A DNA stretch of 64,000 nucleotides from an uncultured Lachnospiraceae bacterium (GCA_905207905.1 CAJLNC010000004.1:1-64000), one strand, 5' to 3'. Shown: positions 8,719 through 17,668, counted from the stretch's first letter. Notes: a model not told the origin generated them from the letters alone. Translations and numbers: made by a program.

Positions 8719-9078
8719 ATGACGGATCAAGAACTGCTGCTGGCCATCTCTGATATAGTGGCTGCTCAGATCGGGCCGGTAAAACAGGATATCAAGGACA
8801 GCCTGCAGCAGGAAATCATTGAGACAAGAACCGAATTGCAGCAGCAAATCACCGAGACAAGACAGCTTCTTGAAGAAAATATACAGGATACCAGAAAGAT
8901 CAAGCTTTGTCTGGAAAACAATATTCTGCCACGATTACAGAATATAGAAGCCTGCTATACGTCTACCTATAAAAGATATGTGGAAAACATTGACCAGATG
9001 GACACCATCCAGCGTGATGTGAATCTTCTAAAAAAAGTTACAGCCAGTCACAGTAAAAAACTGAAAAGCCTGACTTAA
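8719..9078 (+). CDS. Small coiled-coil protein of unknown function
   Basis: A protein of 119 residues, strongly helical. From residue 15 to 75 it has Gln/Glu-rich heptads with repeated ETRTELQQQITETRQLLEEN-like units. It has no signal peptide, membrane segment or recognisable catalytic motif. The start has an excellent AAAGGAGGATATC ribosome site. It stands alone between the M20 gene (115 nt upstream) and a repeat-rich region. I do not recognise a family; similar small coiled-coil proteins occur in Clostridia without assigned function. Confidence 0.75.
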   Translation: MTDQELLLAISDIVAAQIGPVKQDIKDSLQQEIIETRTELQQQITETRQLLEENIQDTRKIKLCLENNILPRLQNIEACYTSTYKRYVENIDQMDTIQRDVNLLKKVTASHSKKLKSLT

Positions 9079-9300
9079 GCAGCAGTTCATGCCTGAGAAC
9101 CTACGGCTCTCCCTGCGCGAAACTGCCCCCCTGAAGCGTTCCTCTGTACTTTTCTGCCATATTTTTCTTGGTTATTAAGATTAGGGTATCAAAAGCCCTA
9201 TGAACGAACGCGCTCTGCCAGATTGCACAAAAGACTTGTATGAGTGACTTTTGCGCCATGAAAATGAGACTTAAAGCTCGTGGAAGGGACTCTTTCCGAA

Positions 9301-9375
9301 TACGATTTTTTATTTCTATAGAAATTACTTCCTAATGAAATAAAAAAAGCCTCCCCAGGATCGCACTGCATCGGA
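9301..9375 (-). repeat. Family 1 repeat copy E
   Basis: Read on the minus strand it gives GATGCAGTGCGATCCTG, then a T7 run, then TTTCATTAGGAAG and TTTCTATAGAAAT. This is the same layout as copies B (29803) and D (51663), with one hairpin arm degraded. It is the only copy I found in minus orientation. Confidence 0.7.
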
Positions 9376-9428
9376 CAGGAAAGATGTCGCTTCAGCCGCA
9401 TTCTTCCTATCCGTATCTGTACGATCGG

Positions 9429-9545
9429 GAAGGTGACAAAATACGAATTCCAGTAGATTTTCAGGTGATGTTCCTCCGAATACATGTTATTTTCGAAGAA
9501 ACATCACCCGAAAAATTGCTGCCGAAAATGTTTTGCATCAGACCT
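9429..9545. repeat. Family 3 near-palindromic element, copy 1
   Basis: An element of about 117 nt folds back on itself. The inner stem is GGTGATGTTCCTCCGA (9464-9479) with TCGAAGAAACATCACC (9493-9508). The outer parts GGTGACAAAATA and CATTTTCGG / TTTTGCATC pair more loosely. Its order and inner motifs match the element at 14129-14248 (TGTTTCTCC, AATAACAT, TTTCGG, CACCGAAAA). It has no reading frame of note. Confidence 0.7.
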
Positions 9546-9587
9546 CTGATGGGTTCAAAACCATTTACCCTTCTTGACAGATCTTTT

Positions 9588-11537
9588 TCAGGCTGAAATG
9601 CTGTTGCCCGTATACAGCTGATAATACTTCCCCTTCTGGGCCAGAAGTTCTTCATGGGTGCCCCGCTCAATGATACGTCCCTGTTCCAGCACCATGATAC
9701 AGTTGCTGTTCTTTACGGTAGAAAGACGATGGGCAATCACAAAAGTAGTTCTTCCCTTCATCAGCTGATCCATTCCCTCCTGAACGATACGCTCCGTTCT
9801 GGTATCAATGGAACTGGTAGCTTCATCCAGAATCAGAACCGGCGGGTCTGCGATAGCAGCTCTGGCGATAGAGAGAAGCTGTCTCTGTCCCTGACTTAGA
9901 TTGCTGCCGTTTCCAGTAAGAACCGTCTGATAGCCTTCCGGAAGCTGACGGATAAATCCGTCTGCATTGGCCAGTCTGGCTGCTGCCATCACCTCTTCAT
10001 CCGTGGCATCCAGCTTTCCGTATCGGATATTTTCCATCACAGTTCCAGTAAACAGGTTGGTATCCTGCAGTACCATTCCAAGAGAATGGCGCAGATCATC
10101 TTTCTTGATCTTATTAATGTTAATACCATCATAGCGGATCTTGCCATCCTGAATATCATAAAATCGGTTGATCAGATTGGTGATGGTCGTCTTTCCAGCT
10201 CCTGTTGTTCCTACGAAAGCAATCTTCTGTCCCGGAGTGGCATACATTTTAATATCGTGAAGCACCATTTTCTCTTCATCGTAGCCAAAATCCACCCCGT
10301 CAAACACCACATCTCCCTGGAGAAGTCTGTAATCTGTGGTGCCCTCTGCCTTGTGATAATGCTTCCAGGCCCAGGTGCCGGTGCGGTGTTCGGATTCTGT
10401 CACGGTTCCGTCCTCTGACACCTGCGCGTTTACCAAAGTAACGTAACCCTCATCCTGTTCCGGAACTTCATCCAGTAAACGAAATACCCGCTCCGCACCT
10501 GCCAGCGCCATGATAATACTGTTGATTTGCTGAGATACCTGGTTAATAGGCATACTGAAGCTCTTGTTAAAGGTAAGGAAGCTGGCCAGACTGCCCAGGG
10601 TAAAACCTCCCACCTGATGCAGAGCCAGGGCTCCGCCCACGATGGCGCAGATCACATAGCTGATATTGCCTACCTGGGCATTAATGGGACCCACAATGTT
10701 GGCAAACCGGTTCGCCCGGTCTGCGGAGACAAACAGCGCCTCATTGAGCTTTTCAAATTCTTCCTTACTCTTCTCCTCATGGCAGAATACCTTCACTACT
10801 TTCTGCCCATTCATCATTTCTTCAATATAACCGTTTACTGCACCCAGATCCCGCTGCTGAGCCACAAAGTAACGGCTGCTTAAACCCGCACATTTCTTGG
10901 TGAGAAACAGGGTAGCTCCCACCATAATCAGGCTCACCAGGGTCAAAGGAATGCTGAGAATAAGCATGGAAACCAGGACACTGATTACCATAATGCTGCT
11001 GTTGATGATCTGAGGAATACTCTGGCTGATCATCTGGCGCAGTGTATCAATATCATTGGTATAGATAGACATCACATCCCCATGAGCATGTGTATCAAAA
11101 TATTTGATAGGCAGGCTTTCCATATGAGTAAACACATCCACGCGAAGCCGCCGCATGGTGCCCTGGCTCACTTCAATCATAATTCTGGACTGGGCATAAG
11201 TAGCCGCAATGCCAACAGCATAAAAACAGGCTACCCGTCCAATGGCGTAAGCCAGACTGGTAAAATCCGGATTCTCTGCCTGCAAAAGAGGGAGAATATA
11301 GGAATCAATCAGAGTCTTTGTAAACATGGTTCCCTGAACATTGGCCAGCACACTAATCACAATACATACGATCACAGCGATACAGGAAAACTTATAGTTT
11401 TTCATCACATACTGGATCACCCGATTCAGCAATTTCCCCGGCTGATCAATGCTGGGCCGCGGCCCAGCCATATGTCCTCCCGGCCGCTTCACCGGACGGC
11501 TGTTTGCACCGCCCAAAGCTGTCTTATTTTCTGCCAT
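9588..11537 (-). CDS. ABC exporter half-transporter (canonical ATPase site subunit)
   Basis: Multidrug/lipid-type exporter with an N-terminal transmembrane domain (about residues 50-350) and a C-terminal ATPase of 649 residues in total. The ATPase has Walker A GTTGAGKTT, signature LSQGQRQLL and Walker B LILDEATSSIDTRTE with the catalytic Glu intact. A linker of about 45 residues with no obvious homology separates the two domains (YVTLVNAQVSEDGTV region). Its ATG overlaps the stop of the upstream exporter gene (TAATG), so the two are translationally coupled and almost certainly form a heterodimer. A MarR regulator heads the operon. The substrate is unknown. Confidence 0.92.
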   Translation of the reverse strand: MAENKTALGGANSRPVKRPGGHMAGPRPSIDQPGKLLNRVIQYVMKNYKFSCIAVIVCIVISVLANVQGTMFTKTLIDSYILPLLQAENPDFTSLAYAIGRVACFYAVGIAATYAQSRIMIEVSQGTMRRLRVDVFTHMESLPIKYFDTHAHGDVMSIYTNDIDTLRQMISQSIPQIINSSIMVISVLVSMLILSIPLTLVSLIMVGATLFLTKKCAGLSSRYFVAQQRDLGAVNGYIEEMMNGQKVVKVFCHEEKSKEEFEKLNEALFVSADRANRFANIVGPINAQVGNISYVICAIVGGALALHQVGGFTLGSLASFLTFNKSFSMPINQVSQQINSIIMALAGAERVFRLLDEVPEQDEGYVTLVNAQVSEDGTVTESEHRTGTWAWKHYHKAEGTTDYRLLQGDVVFDGVDFGYDEEKMVLHDIKMYATPGQKIAFVGTTGAGKTTITNLINRFYDIQDGKIRYDGININKIKKDDLRHSLGMVLQDTNLFTGTVMENIRYGKLDATDEEVMAAARLANADGFIRQLPEGYQTVLTGNGSNLSQGQRQLLSIARAAIADPPVLILDEATSSIDTRTERIVQEGMDQLMKGRTTFVIAHRLSTVKNSNCIMVLEQGRIIERGTHEELLAQKGKYYQLYTGNSISA

Positions 11538-13288
11538 TATGCTGCACCTCCATTCTCATCAAAATCTCCGGAACCGCTCATCTGCGACTCGTAAACGTCC
11601 CGATAAATCTCATTGGTTTTCAAAAGCTCCTCATGGGTGCCAAAACCATTGATCCGTCCCTGATCCATTACAATGATCCTGTCCGCCTGCTCTATGCTGG
11701 AAATCCTCTGTGCAATAATAATTTTGGTGGTGCCTGGGATCTCCTCCCGAAGCGCTTTGCGGATTTTGGCATCCGTAGCCGTATCCACCGCACTGGTGCT
11801 GTCATCCAAAATCAGGATCTTCGGTTTTTTCAGCAGGGCTCTGGCAATACACAGTCTCTGTTTCTGACCACCGGACACATTGGAGCCTCCCTGCTCAATG
11901 TAGGTATGGTACTGATCTGGAAAACGGCGGATAAAATCATCTGCGCAGGCCAACTGACAGACACGGATACACTCCTCCTCTGTGGCGTTCTCATCACCCC
12001 AACGGAGATTTTCCAATATGGTTCCGGAGAACAGCACATTCTTTTGAAGTACCACAGCCACCTGATTCCGCAGCGTCTCCAGATCATACGTACGCACATC
12101 CTTGCCTCCCACCAAAACGCAGCCCTCACTGGCATCGTAAAGACGGCTGATCAAATTTACCAGACTGGATTTGGAGCTGCCGGTTCCTCCAATGATCCCA
12201 ATGGTTTCCCCGGAATGGATCTCCAGATTAATGTGATCCAGCACCGGCCGTTCTGCCTTGGAATGATAAGAAAAGCTCACATCCTGAAATGCAATACTTC
12301 CATCCGGAATAGTAAAATCCGGATTCTCCGGATTCACAAGACTGCTCTTCTCCTGCAGCACCTGGGCCACCCGCTCTGCACTGGCTGCACTCATGGTAAT
12401 CATGACGAACACCATGGAGAGCATCATCAGGCTCATTAAAATATTCATGCAGTAGGCCAGCAGACTCATCAGCTGTCCCGTGGTCAGGCTGTCTGCCACA
12501 ATCATTTTTGCTCCCAGCCAGCTGATCAGCAAAATACAGGTGTACACAGTAAACTGCATCACCGGAGAATTGCACACTACGATCTTTTCTGCTCTCACAA
12601 ACATCTGATACAGGTTCTCTGCCGCTTTTGCAAATTTTTTATTTTCATAGTCCTCCCGTACAAAGGCCTTCACTACCCGGATCCCTGTAATATTCTCCTG
12701 AACGCTGGCGTTTACATCGTCGTATTTTTCAAACACCTGCCGAAAATACCTGGTAGCCCGGCTGATAATGAAAAACAATACAGCACCTAGGGCAACCACT
12801 GCTACCAGATAAACGCTGGCCAGCCTGGCATTGATTAAAAAGGCCATGACCATGGCGCAGATCAGACTGGCTGGTGCCCGGAAACACATCCTCAGAATCA
12901 TCTGATAAGCCTGCTGCAGATTGGTCACATCCGTAGTCAGCCTGGTCACCAGACCTGCCACGCTGTATTTGTCAATATTGGCGAAGGAATAGGTCTGAAT
13001 ATTGTCAAACATTCCTTTGCGCAGGTTTCTGGCAAAACCGGTGGATGCCTTGGCTCCGAACACCCCTCCCAGGATGCCTGCCAGAAGTCCCAAAGCCGCG
13101 GCTGCCAGCATCAGCCCTCCCACCTGATAAATATGATTCATATCTCCTTTGTTTACACCGTCATCAATGATGGAAGCCATGAGAAGGGGAATTACCATTT
13201 CCATCATCACCTCAAACACCATGCAGATCGGTGTGAGAACGGACACTTTTTTAAATTCTTTTATATATGATGCCAATGTTTTAATCAT
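11537..13288 (-). CDS. ABC exporter half-transporter (degenerate ATPase site subunit)
   Basis: Partner of the downstream exporter gene; 583 residues with an N-terminal six-helix membrane domain and a C-terminal ATPase. Walker A is GGTGSSKSS and the signature is VSGGQKQRL. Walker B ends LILDDSTSAVD, with Asp where the catalytic Glu normally stands, which is the hallmark of the degenerate site in heterodimeric exporters. The frame is open to 13336, but MIKTLASYIKEF at 13288 is the natural N-terminus. That ATG overlaps the MarR stop by 8 nt, with AGGAGC upstream. Cytoplasmic membrane. Confidence 0.92.
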   Translation of the reverse strand: MIKTLASYIKEFKKVSVLTPICMVFEVMMEMVIPLLMASIIDDGVNKGDMNHIYQVGGLMLAAAALGLLAGILGGVFGAKASTGFARNLRKGMFDNIQTYSFANIDKYSVAGLVTRLTTDVTNLQQAYQMILRMCFRAPASLICAMVMAFLINARLASVYLVAVVALGAVLFFIISRATRYFRQVFEKYDDVNASVQENITGIRVVKAFVREDYENKKFAKAAENLYQMFVRAEKIVVCNSPVMQFTVYTCILLISWLGAKMIVADSLTTGQLMSLLAYCMNILMSLMMLSMVFVMITMSAASAERVAQVLQEKSSLVNPENPDFTIPDGSIAFQDVSFSYHSKAERPVLDHINLEIHSGETIGIIGGTGSSKSSLVNLISRLYDASEGCVLVGGKDVRTYDLETLRNQVAVVLQKNVLFSGTILENLRWGDENATEEECIRVCQLACADDFIRRFPDQYHTYIEQGGSNVSGGQKQRLCIARALLKKPKILILDDSTSAVDTATDAKIRKALREEIPGTTKIIIAQRISSIEQADRIIVMDQGRINGFGTHEELLKTNEIYRDVYESQMSGSGDFDENGGAA

Positions 13289-13781
13289 TCTGTCTGTCCT
13301 GCTCCTTTCCTGTCTTTTGGCAAACCTCTGTCCCACATCCTCCCTCGGGTTCCAGATTTTCCTTCATTTTATGCAGTACCTGAAGAAAAATGCGAACCTC
13401 TTCATCCGGAATATCCTTTACAAGCTGCTGCTCCACCATCGTCTGTACATCCCGGAAATTCTGTTTTTGGATCTTCAGCGCCATTTCCGTCAAAACTAAT
13501 TTCTTCAGCCTGGCATCGTAATCCACGGATACCCGCTTGATATATCCTTTCTTTTCCATCAGTTTCAGAATATTGGTCACTGTAGATCTCGTAATATGAA
13601 ACTGCGTCTCCAGATCTTTCTGAAAAATATCCTTATCCTGGTTTTCATACAGCCAGGCAATGATCCAGCCATGCATCAATGTCACTTGATCCATGCCGTT
13701 TTTCAAAGAGATGCACATCACTTTCCTGCTGATCATGTGGTTCAACATTTTAATCTGATATCCGATATGCTCTTCTCCCAT
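13281..13781 (-). CDS. MarR family transcriptional regulator
   Basis: A winged-helix regulator of 166 residues. FQKDLETQFHITRSTVTNIL is the recognition-helix region, followed by MEKKGYIKRVSVDYDARLKK, the wing. It is the first gene of the operon with the two ABC exporter subunits, so it probably represses that pump and responds to a drug or metabolite. The frame is open to 13976, but that stretch is leader RNA; ATG 13781 has GGAGGGAAACAGGAA in front. The C-terminal tail (about the last 20 residues) is hydrophilic and overlaps the next gene. Confidence 0.9.
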   Translation of the reverse strand: MGEEHIGYQIKMLNHMISRKVMCISLKNGMDQVTLMHGWIIAWLYENQDKDIFQKDLETQFHITRSTVTNILKLMEKKGYIKRVSVDYDARLKKLVLTEMALKIQKQNFRDVQTMVEQQLVKDIPDEEVRIFLQVLHKMKENLEPEGGCGTEVCQKTGKEQDRQND

Positions 13782-13996
13782 TTCCTGTTTCCCTCCTCTC
13801 CGCCTTTTTATTCCCGCCAACAATAAGCCAAGAAGCCCTACTTGTGCGAATATTTGGCAAATGCCCAGAGGATCAAAGGCTGCTCTGCCTTGGATCCCCG
13901 TCAGCTTGCTGCGAGATCTTTGATTCTTAATTCGTTTCATAACTGATCGTTCGCCTTCGGATTGTTTGATAGCCAACTAATTAAAAAACAGTTTTT
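13782..13996 (-). other. Leader of the MarR-ABC exporter operon
   Basis: An untranslated stretch of about 210 nt between the promoter and the MarR start. It contains an 11-bp hairpin with one mismatch (13870-13880 with 13887-13897; GGATCAAAGGC / GCCTTGGATCC) and no T run, so it is not an obvious terminator. An in-frame open stretch exists but lacks homology. The length is unusual for a simple MarR autoregulated operon. Confidence 0.55.
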
Positions 13997-14025
13997 ATTA
14001 TAACTATCCAAAAATTTATTGTCAA
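13997..14025 (-). promoter_or_regulatory. Near-consensus promoter of the MarR-ABC exporter operon
   Basis: The minus strand reads TTGACA (14020-14025), a 17-nt spacer and TATAAT (13997-14002), a perfect sigma-A promoter. Sequence around it includes GATAG...CTATC half-sites that could serve as a MarR operator, but no clean palindrome is evident. Such a strong promoter implies that repression is the main control. Confidence 0.88.
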
Positions 14026-14128
14026 GAATTTTTTATAGCATCCGTGTACAAGAGACAATACGGTCAGAAAAGTGCCTTCTTCCATAGGACTTTTGACATC
14101 CTAATCTCACCGGAAAACTGCTTGAAAA

Positions 14129-14248
14129 AGGGGATGGGACAAAATACCTCTGTCGGTACCTTTCCGGATCATGTTTCTCCAAAAAATAACATATTTTCGG
14201 GAAAAACACACCGAAAAGTCACCGAAATTAATAATTTGCCCCATCCCT
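14129..14248. repeat. Family 3 near-palindromic element, copy 2
   Basis: An element of about 120 nt whose ends GGGATGGGACAAA and TTTGCCCCATCCC pair. Inside, TCGGTACCTTTCCGG pairs with CCGAAAAGTCACCGA and TGTTTCTCC with GGGAAAAACA, so nearly the whole element is one long hairpin. It aligns with copy 1 at 9429-9545. It lies between the cobalamin operon end (14298) and the MarR promoter and may also terminate either transcript. Confidence 0.75.
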
Positions 14249-14297
14249 TCGTCAAAATTTCAGGAATTTTTATTTTTTAATTTCGTTTTATAAAATC

Positions 14298-15419
14298 TTA
14301 TCGGTTAACTGCCAGAAAATCTTCCAAAAGTTTTCCAGTTCTCCTAGCCTCCTCCAGCAGCTTTCGATTCCGTTCATTCATAGTTCCGAATGTGTCCAGG
14401 CTGCAGATCACCTGGCTGCAGCGGCTCATCTGTTCCAGCGCCTGCTCATAGGCCCACTGGCCAATGGGCTCAAAGCTCTCCTCCCAGATCACCCTGGAAG
14501 CCAGATGGATGGCTGCCTGATAATCCACATCATTTTTGTGAAGTACTCCTGTAGCAAAGGGAATGCCCTGGCGCTGCAGCTTCCGGTATGCCAAAAGGCC
14601 ACTGCCACCTCCCCCTATAACGAAAACCTGAGGCTCCCCCTTGGGTGCTGCCAGCTCTGGGCAGCCAAAAGCTGCATTGTAGGAGCCTGCGGTAATATCA
14701 TACAAACTGCAGATGGAATCCTGGGTAAAAATTTCCTCCGGAGTTCCGCTTTTCCAAATCCACTCTCCCTTTACACAAATCACCTGGTCTGAAATCTTTT
14801 GGGCCAGATCCAGCTCATGGAGAGACATGATCACAGCCACTTTCTTCTCCCTCACCATATTTTTCAAAATCGCAAGAAACTCCAGTTTGTGCTTTACATC
14901 CAAAAAAGAGGTAGGCTCATCTAAAACAATCAGCTCCGGCTCCTGACAGATAGCCCTGGCCAGCAGGATCCTCTGGCGCTGACCGTCGCTGATGGCAGTA
15001 AAATCCCGGTCTTTGAGTTCCCAGGCATGTACCAGCTTCATGGCGCTCTCCACCTTCTCCCGGTCCTCCCGTCCTAAAATCCCCAGGCTGCCGGTGTAGG
15101 GATATCTCCCTGTAGATACCACATCCTCACAGGTCATCAGCTCTGTTTTCATCCGCTCTGTGAGCAGAACCGCCAGCTTTCTGGAAATCTCTTTTCCCGA
15201 CATTTTCTCCATATGCCGGCCATCCAGGCAGACATTCCCCGCGATCAGACGAAGCTGGCCTGTAATGCTCTTTAAGATTGTAGACTTTCCTGCCCCGTTG
15301 GGGCCAATCAGGGTGAGAATTTCTCCCCGATTCAATTCTATTTTTATTTTTTTGATCAGAGGTTTCCCATCATACCCGACGGTCATCTGATCTGTATAGA
15401 AGAAAAAATCACCAGCCAT
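14298..15419 (-). CDS. BtuD/FecE-type ABC transporter ATPase with a C-terminal extension
   Basis: ATPase of a corrinoid/iron-chelate importer. From ATG 15419 (overlapping the permease stop as TAATG) it has 373 residues. Walker A is GPNGAGKST (about 39-47), signature ISDGQRQRILLARAI, Walker B ELIVLDEPTSFLD. The ATPase ends near residue 250. The remaining ~120 residues include FVIGGGGSGLLAYRKLQRQG and look like a separate alpha/beta domain not needed for transport. Last gene of the cobalamin operon, so cobalamin or corrinoid uptake is the likely role; iron-siderophore uptake is the alternative. Confidence 0.88.
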   Translation of the reverse strand: MAGDFFFYTDQMTVGYDGKPLIKKIKIELNRGEILTLIGPNGAGKSTILKSITGQLRLIAGNVCLDGRHMEKMSGKEISRKLAVLLTERMKTELMTCEDVVSTGRYPYTGSLGILGREDREKVESAMKLVHAWELKDRDFTAISDGQRQRILLARAICQEPELIVLDEPTSFLDVKHKLEFLAILKNMVREKKVAVIMSLHELDLAQKISDQVICVKGEWIWKSGTPEEIFTQDSICSLYDITAGSYNAAFGCPELAAPKGEPQVFVIGGGGSGLLAYRKLQRQGIPFATGVLHKNDVDYQAAIHLASRVIWEESFEPIGQWAYEQALEQMSRCSQVICSLDTFGTMNERNRKLLEEARRTGKLLEDFLAVNR

Positions 15420-16501
15420 TATAACGTTTTCCGCCTCCGTATCATAATCAATATCACTATGGGCGCCCCAAAAACAGCGGTCACAGATCCAATGCTCAGC
15501 TCTGTGGGAGCGAATACAGTTCTTGCCAACAGATCGCAGAACAGGCAGAACACTGCGCCTCCCAGGAAACAGGCCGGAACAACCAGCAGAGGTTTTGATG
15601 TTTTCAGTGCATTTTTCATTAGATAAGGCACTGCAATCCCAACAAAGGATACCGGCCCCGCAAAGGCAGTAACGCAGGCAGAGAGAATGCTGGAGAGAAG
15701 GATCAACGCTACCCGGAAAAGATGTATGTTCACCCCCAAATTCTGTGCATAGGTCTCTCCCAGCTGATAAGCCCCTAAGGGTTTTGAAAGCAAAAATACC
15801 AGCAGCGTCACCGGCAGCACAATCAGAGTCATCACTGCCACATTGCTCCAACTTGCCCCGGAAAAGCTTCCAAGAGACCAGTTATGGAGATTCACAATGT
15901 CCGAATCATTGGCAAAGGTCACTATAAAATCCGTGACAGCCGAACAGATATAGCTGATCATAATTCCGCTGATCACCAACACAGACATTTTATCCACTTT
16001 TTTAGAAATGATCAGTACAAACCCCATGGAGATCATGGAGCCGAAAAAAGCAGCTCCCACCAAAATCCAGGAGTTCGCATTCAGTCCTCTGCTCAGGAGA
16101 AAAATCATAACCAGCGCCACCACCATCTTGGCTCCGGAGGAAATTCCAAGCACAAAGGGACCTGCGATAGGATTGTGAAAAAAGGTCTGCAAAAGAAATC
16201 CAGACACCGACAGGGCGCCTCCTAAAATCACCGCTGACAAAATTCTCGGAAGCCGGATCTGCCACACAATACTGTTGGATGTCTCATCCGTCCCCTTTCC
16301 CAAAATAATCTGGAAAATTTCCCCGGGAGAAAGATCCACACTTCCCGAATTGATATTCCACACGATAAAAATCAGCAAAAGCAAAAAAAGCATTGTAAAA
16401 GCCGCCCCATAGCGCCTCCTCCGCCCTCTCTTTTCCTCTCTCCTCAGAGAAACTCCCTCTTTCCCTCTCTTTCCGGGATGTTCTGCCCTGTTTTGCTCCA
16501 T
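15419..16501 (-). CDS. FecCD/BtuC-type ABC transporter permease
   Basis: Integral membrane subunit of 360 residues with about ten hydrophobic helices and family motifs GGALSVSGFLLQTFFHNPIAGP and FAGPVSFVGIAVPYL. The extreme N-terminus is unusually Arg/Glu/Lys-rich (about 30 residues before the first helix). It is coupled by a TAATG overlap to the ATPase and lies 12 nt after the binding-protein gene. Given its place in the cobalamin operon, it is best read as the BtuC-like part of a corrinoid importer. Confidence 0.9.
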   Translation of the reverse strand: MEQNRAEHPGKRGKEGVSLRREEKRGRRRRYGAAFTMLFLLLLIFIVWNINSGSVDLSPGEIFQIILGKGTDETSNSIVWQIRLPRILSAVILGGALSVSGFLLQTFFHNPIAGPFVLGISSGAKMVVALVMIFLLSRGLNANSWILVGAAFFGSMISMGFVLIISKKVDKMSVLVISGIMISYICSAVTDFIVTFANDSDIVNLHNWSLGSFSGASWSNVAVMTLIVLPVTLLVFLLSKPLGAYQLGETYAQNLGVNIHLFRVALILLSSILSACVTAFAGPVSFVGIAVPYLMKNALKTSKPLLVVPACFLGGAVFCLFCDLLARTVFAPTELSIGSVTAVFGAPIVILIMIRRRKTL

Positions 16502-16513
16502 CCTGCTTCCTCC

Positions 16514-17668
16514 TTATTTCAGACGATAGATGAAGTTTTGCTGATCCTCCGGTTCTTCCTCCGTCAGGATCGTATGAATATCCACAATCATATCCGCCAG
16601 GCTGGTGGTTTCCTGGTACAGATTTTGGGTGGTACACCACACCTGACCTTCCTTCACCGCCTTAAAATCCTTCATCAAAGAACTTTTTTCCAAAAGTCCC
16701 TGTAAATCCCGCAATTCTCCATCAATGGTGCTGTTGTAGATAATATAATCCGCATCTTTTGCCCCTGCATAGAACTCTTCCATCTGCATGTTCATGGTAG
16801 ATAAAGCATTTTCCTGATCTCCCAAATCCTGAAAAACGTAAGTTCCCCCTGCCAGATCAATCATTTTTGAAACATAATCTCCGGATTTTCTCACATTGGC
16901 ATACCCGTTGGAGCTGATATAAAAGAAAGCTACCGTTTTATCCGTCTCTTCCTCCGACTCCACCGCTTTTAGCTTCTCAGCCTGAACTTGAAATACCTCC
17001 TCCGCCTGCTCCTCCTTATCCAGCAAAACGGCATACAATTTCATCCATTCCGTTCTTCCAAGCGGATGGCTCTCATAGCTGGAATTTTCCACCAACACTG
17101 GGATGCCAAACTCCTCCAATTTCTCCTTTACCTCCGGAGTATGATAGATCATAGTAGATTCGATGGCCAGATCACAGCCCTCACTTAAAATCAGCTCATA
17201 ATCCGGAGCACTGTACTTTCCTGCATAAAGGATCTCTCCCCTTTCCATAGCTTCTCTGGCCTCAGGAATGTACCAGCTGTCCGCCTGAGTGCCAGAAAGA
17301 CCGATGGAGTCCAGCCCATCCACTGCCCGGAAAAGATCCATAGCAGCCGCTGCCACCAGATAAATCTCCTGCACCGGCTGCTGAATCGTCACAATGTCCG
17401 GATCCAGCCCCTCCGGGATGACTGCTCCCTCCGGCACCACCAGAAACCGCCCGCTGTCTTTAATCGTAATCAGCGCATACTCTCCCTCATAATAATCTAC
17501 GGAAAAATTTTGAGCATAGGTAAGCTCCATGCTGTGATCATAGGTAAGTCCAGGCAGAGCGGGAGGCATCTCCTCTGCAAAAGCAGCCTCACCATTCAGC
17601 CTAAGCCCTCCAACAAAGATCAATCCCGCCAGGAGCCATACCCCGGCTGTTTTCCCTCTTGTCATCAT
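16514..17668 (-). CDS. BtuF-like substrate-binding protein
   Basis: Extracytoplasmic binding protein of 384 residues with a signal peptide (GVWLLAGLIFVGGLRLN...AFAEE). It has the two-lobed cobalamin/iron-chelate binding fold (VVPEGAVIPEGLDPDIV; DGLDSIGLSGTQADSWYIPE; ASMTM-like AGKYSAPDYELILSEGCDLAIE). It lacks a clear lipobox cysteine, which is unusual for a Gram-positive binding protein and raises the question of how it stays at the membrane. Its ATG overlaps the stop of the upstream secreted protein gene (ATGA). The ligand is inferred from context. Confidence 0.85.
   Translation of the reverse strand: MMTRGKTAGVWLLAGLIFVGGLRLNGEAAFAEEMPPALPGLTYDHSMELTYAQNFSVDYYEGEYALITIKDSGRFLVVPEGAVIPEGLDPDIVTIQQPVQEIYLVAAAAMDLFRAVDGLDSIGLSGTQADSWYIPEAREAMERGEILYAGKYSAPDYELILSEGCDLAIESTMIYHTPEVKEKLEEFGIPVLVENSSYESHPLGRTEWMKLYAVLLDKEEQAEEVFQVQAEKLKAVESEEETDKTVAFFYISSNGYANVRKSGDYVSKMIDLAGGTYVFQDLGDQENALSTMNMQMEEFYAGAKDADYIIYNSTIDGELRDLQGLLEKSSLMKDFKAVKEGQVWCTTQNLYQETTSLADMIVDIHTILTEEEPEDQQNFIYRLK

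Larger units (their letters stand above)
9079..9587. other. Repeat-rich intergenic region
   Basis: No gene is seen here. The right two thirds hold a family 1 repeat in minus orientation (9301-9375) and a family 3 near-palindrome (9429-9545). The left part (9079-9300) has a short imperfect hairpin (GCACAAAAG / CTTTTGCGC, about 9225-9256) but no convincing ORF or RNA gene. Confidence 0.7.

Noticed and set aside
9079..9300. Possible tRNA or small RNA gene
   Set aside because: No cloverleaf or CCA end and no known RNA motif could be recognised; only weak hairpins.
11504..12439. 311-codon frame on the plus strand
   Set aside because: Antisense shadow of the ABC exporter subunit; composition is that of a reversed coding sequence.
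13785..13976. 65-residue N-terminal extension of the MarR regulator
   Set aside because: MarR proteins start near ATG 13781, which has a strong ribosome site; the upstream stretch is leader RNA with a hairpin.
9429..14248. Composite transposon defined by the two family 3 palindromes
   Set aside because: Suggestive placement, but no transposase, target duplication or empty site is visible; kept only as a question in the findings.
15420..15851. N-terminal extension of the BtuD-like ORF
   Set aside because: This part overlaps the permease gene in another frame and has no homology; the coupled ATG at 15419 is the real start.
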